Shown: positions 12,713 through 13,532 of the stretch, one piece after another | Layout: every line of letters begins with the position of its first letter | Numbering within the stretch: the stretch's first letter is position 1 | Origin: Acidimicrobiia bacterium | Lineage (GTDB): Bacteria > Actinomycetota > Acidimicrobiia > Spongiisociales > ZC4RG35 | Direction of reading: 5' to 3' | DNA: 13,532 nt | Assembly (NCBI GenBank): GCA_029865445.1 | Contig: JAOUGY010000074.1 | Coordinates: 1 to 13,532 of the forward strand | Notes under the pieces: model-generated | Told to the model about the DNA's origin: nothing | Database searches by the model: none | What the model saw: only the letters and a program-made list of their open reading frames with translations | Program-made: the position numbers and the translations under genes

Positions 12713-12750
12713 ACCTCTCGGTACTGAGACGAACCGTACACGCGAGAGGT
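12713..12750. promoter_or_regulatory. Inverted repeat in the divergent region upstream of xthA
   Basis: ACCTCTCG (12713-12720) and CGAGAGGT (12743-12750) are exact inverse copies with 22 bases between, arm starts 30 bases apart. One copy of the octamer GAGACGAA (12726-12733) lies between the arms and another at 12760-12767. The repeat could be an operator for xthA, the membrane protein gene, or both. Confidence 0.45.
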
Positions 12751-12767
12751 TCCCTACAAGAGACGAA

Positions 12768-12773
12768 TATCCT
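12768..12773 (+). promoter_or_regulatory. Predicted -10 element of xthA, leaderless
   Basis: TATCCT is followed by CGAACG (6 nt) and GTG 12780. It directly follows a GAGACGAA octamer at 12760-12767. No Shine-Dalgarno is present. Confidence 0.45.
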
Positions 12774-12779
12774 CGAACG

Positions 12780-13532
12780 GTGCGCCTGATCACCTACAAC
12801 GTGAACTCCATCTCTGCCCGACTCCCCCGGCTCCTGGCGCTGCTCGAGAGATATGCACCCGACGTCGTGTGCCTCCAAGAGACCAAGACGAGCCCGGAGG
12901 GGTTCCCACATCTGCCGCTCGAAGCAGCCGGCTACATCGCCATCGACCACTCGGCCGGGCGGTGGGCGGGAGTGGCGGTGCTGGCACGAAACGACCACCG
13001 GGTGACCGATCCCCGCAAAGGGCTGCCCGGCGAACCCTCGGCCGAGGAGGCACGGTGGGTCGAGGTGACGGTTGACGACATCCGGGTCGTCTCGACCTAC
13101 GTCCCCAACGGTCAAGCCCTCGATTCACCCGCCTTCGCCGGCAAGCTCTCGTTCCTCGATGCAATGGCTGAGCGAGCCTCCGCCCTGGGATCACGGGCGG
13201 CCATCGCCGGCGACATGAACGTGTGCCCCACCGATCTCGACGTCTGGAACCCGGCACAGGTACACGGCGCCACGCACATCACCGAAGACGAGCGCACCCG
13301 CCTCGGTTCTGTGATCGACGCCGGGTTCGTCGACGCGTTCCGAACGCTCCACCCGGACGAGCCAGGGTTCACGTGGTGGGATTACAGGGCGGGTCACTTC
13401 CACAAGGGCTATGGACTGAGGATCGACCTGTGCCTTGTGAGCGCGGAACTCGCAACCGGTCTCGAGTCGGCGAAGGTCGAACGGGACTTTCGGAAACCCT
13501 CTACGGTGCCCGAGTCCAAACCCTCCGATCAC
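12780..13532 (+). CDS. xthA: Exodeoxyribonuclease III (AP endonuclease), 3' end cut by the window
   Basis: This frame runs 251 codons from GTG 12780 to the last base. It encodes the Mg-dependent exonuclease III/AP endonuclease fold used in base excision repair. Visible active-site motifs are N7 in ITYNVNSISAR, E34 in CLQETKT, the tyrosine in STYVPNG, D-x-N in AGDMNVCPTDLD, the aspartate in GLRIDLCLV, and the final Asp-His of PSDH, the last two residues in the window. Only a short C-terminal strand (normally SDHAPV and a few more residues) should be missing, so the gene looks intact. The start gives exactly the family N-terminus (MRLITYNVNS), with a -10-like TATCCT 6 nt upstream. With nucS nearby it forms a small DNA-repair neighbourhood. 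Confidence 0.95.
   Translation, partial: MRLITYNVNSISARLPRLLALLERYAPDVVCLQETKTSPEGFPHLPLEAAGYIAIDHSAGRWAGVAVLARNDHRVTDPRKGLPGEPSAEEARWVEVTVDDIRVVSTYVPNGQALDSPAFAGKLSFLDAMAERASALGSRAAIAGDMNVCPTDLDVWNPAQVHGATHITEDERTRLGSVIDAGFVDAFRTLHPDEPGFTWWDYRAGHFHKGYGLRIDLCLVSAELATGLESAKVERDFRKPSTVPESKPSDH

Noticed and set aside
1..13532. tRNA, rRNA, CRISPR, insertion sequence or prophage
   Set aside because: No cloverleaf-like sequence, no regularly spaced repeats, no terminal inverted repeats with a transposase and no phage-type genes were seen on either strand.

Overview
The window is GC-rich, densely coding DNA from an actinobacterium, most likely an uncultured lineage such as Acidimicrobiia (inference). 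Supporting markers are a WhiB-type iron-sulfur regulator, a Ddn-like F420-dependent enzyme, a NucS/EndoMS mismatch endonuclease and an ECF sigma factor with a C-terminal zinc finger. I found no tRNA, rRNA, CRISPR array, transposase or phage gene. It reads as chromosome made of short operons on both strands.

Layout. 1-1013 (minus): start of a serine hydrolase (runs off the left edge), a DsbA-fold oxidoreductase and a WhiB regulator. 1094-3729: a divergent pair, an acyl-CoA dehydrogenase (minus) and an M20 dipeptidase (plus). 3762-4342 (minus): the ribosome-assembly GTPase EngB, split in two by a frame change. 4533-6002: a MarR regulator (minus) facing a two-gene operon (plus) of a small membrane protein and an F420-type nitroreductase, with paired palindromes between them. 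6111-7277: a Gal80-like Gfo/Idh/MocA oxidoreductase. 7340-8805 (minus): a second MarR regulator translationally coupled to an MDR-type oxidoreductase, headed by twin perfect palindromes. 8935-10101 (minus): an LtrA-family membrane protein. 10316-11479 (minus): a DUF2892 membrane protein, a zinc-ribbon membrane ORF and an ECF sigma factor fused to a zinc-finger domain; the last two are joined by a frame disruption. 11580-13532: nucS and the truncated exonuclease III gene xthA, separated by an opposite-strand single-pass membrane protein.

Two themes stand out. First, many genes have no Shine-Dalgarno sequence; instead a TANNNT hexamer lies 6-9 nt before the start codon, as expected for leaderless transcripts. 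Second, the divergent regions carry clear operator-like symmetry: at both marR genes, and as an octamer, GAGACGAA, shared by the regions upstream of the two DNA-repair genes.

Three genes (engB, the DUF6069-like gene and the sigma factor) each need one extra base to read through. Either the assembly has homopolymer-type deletions or these genes are genuinely broken or recoded. Metabolically the window suggests acyl-CoA turnover, peptide hydrolysis and redox detoxification under MarR control, beside an envelope/stress sigma locus and DNA repair.
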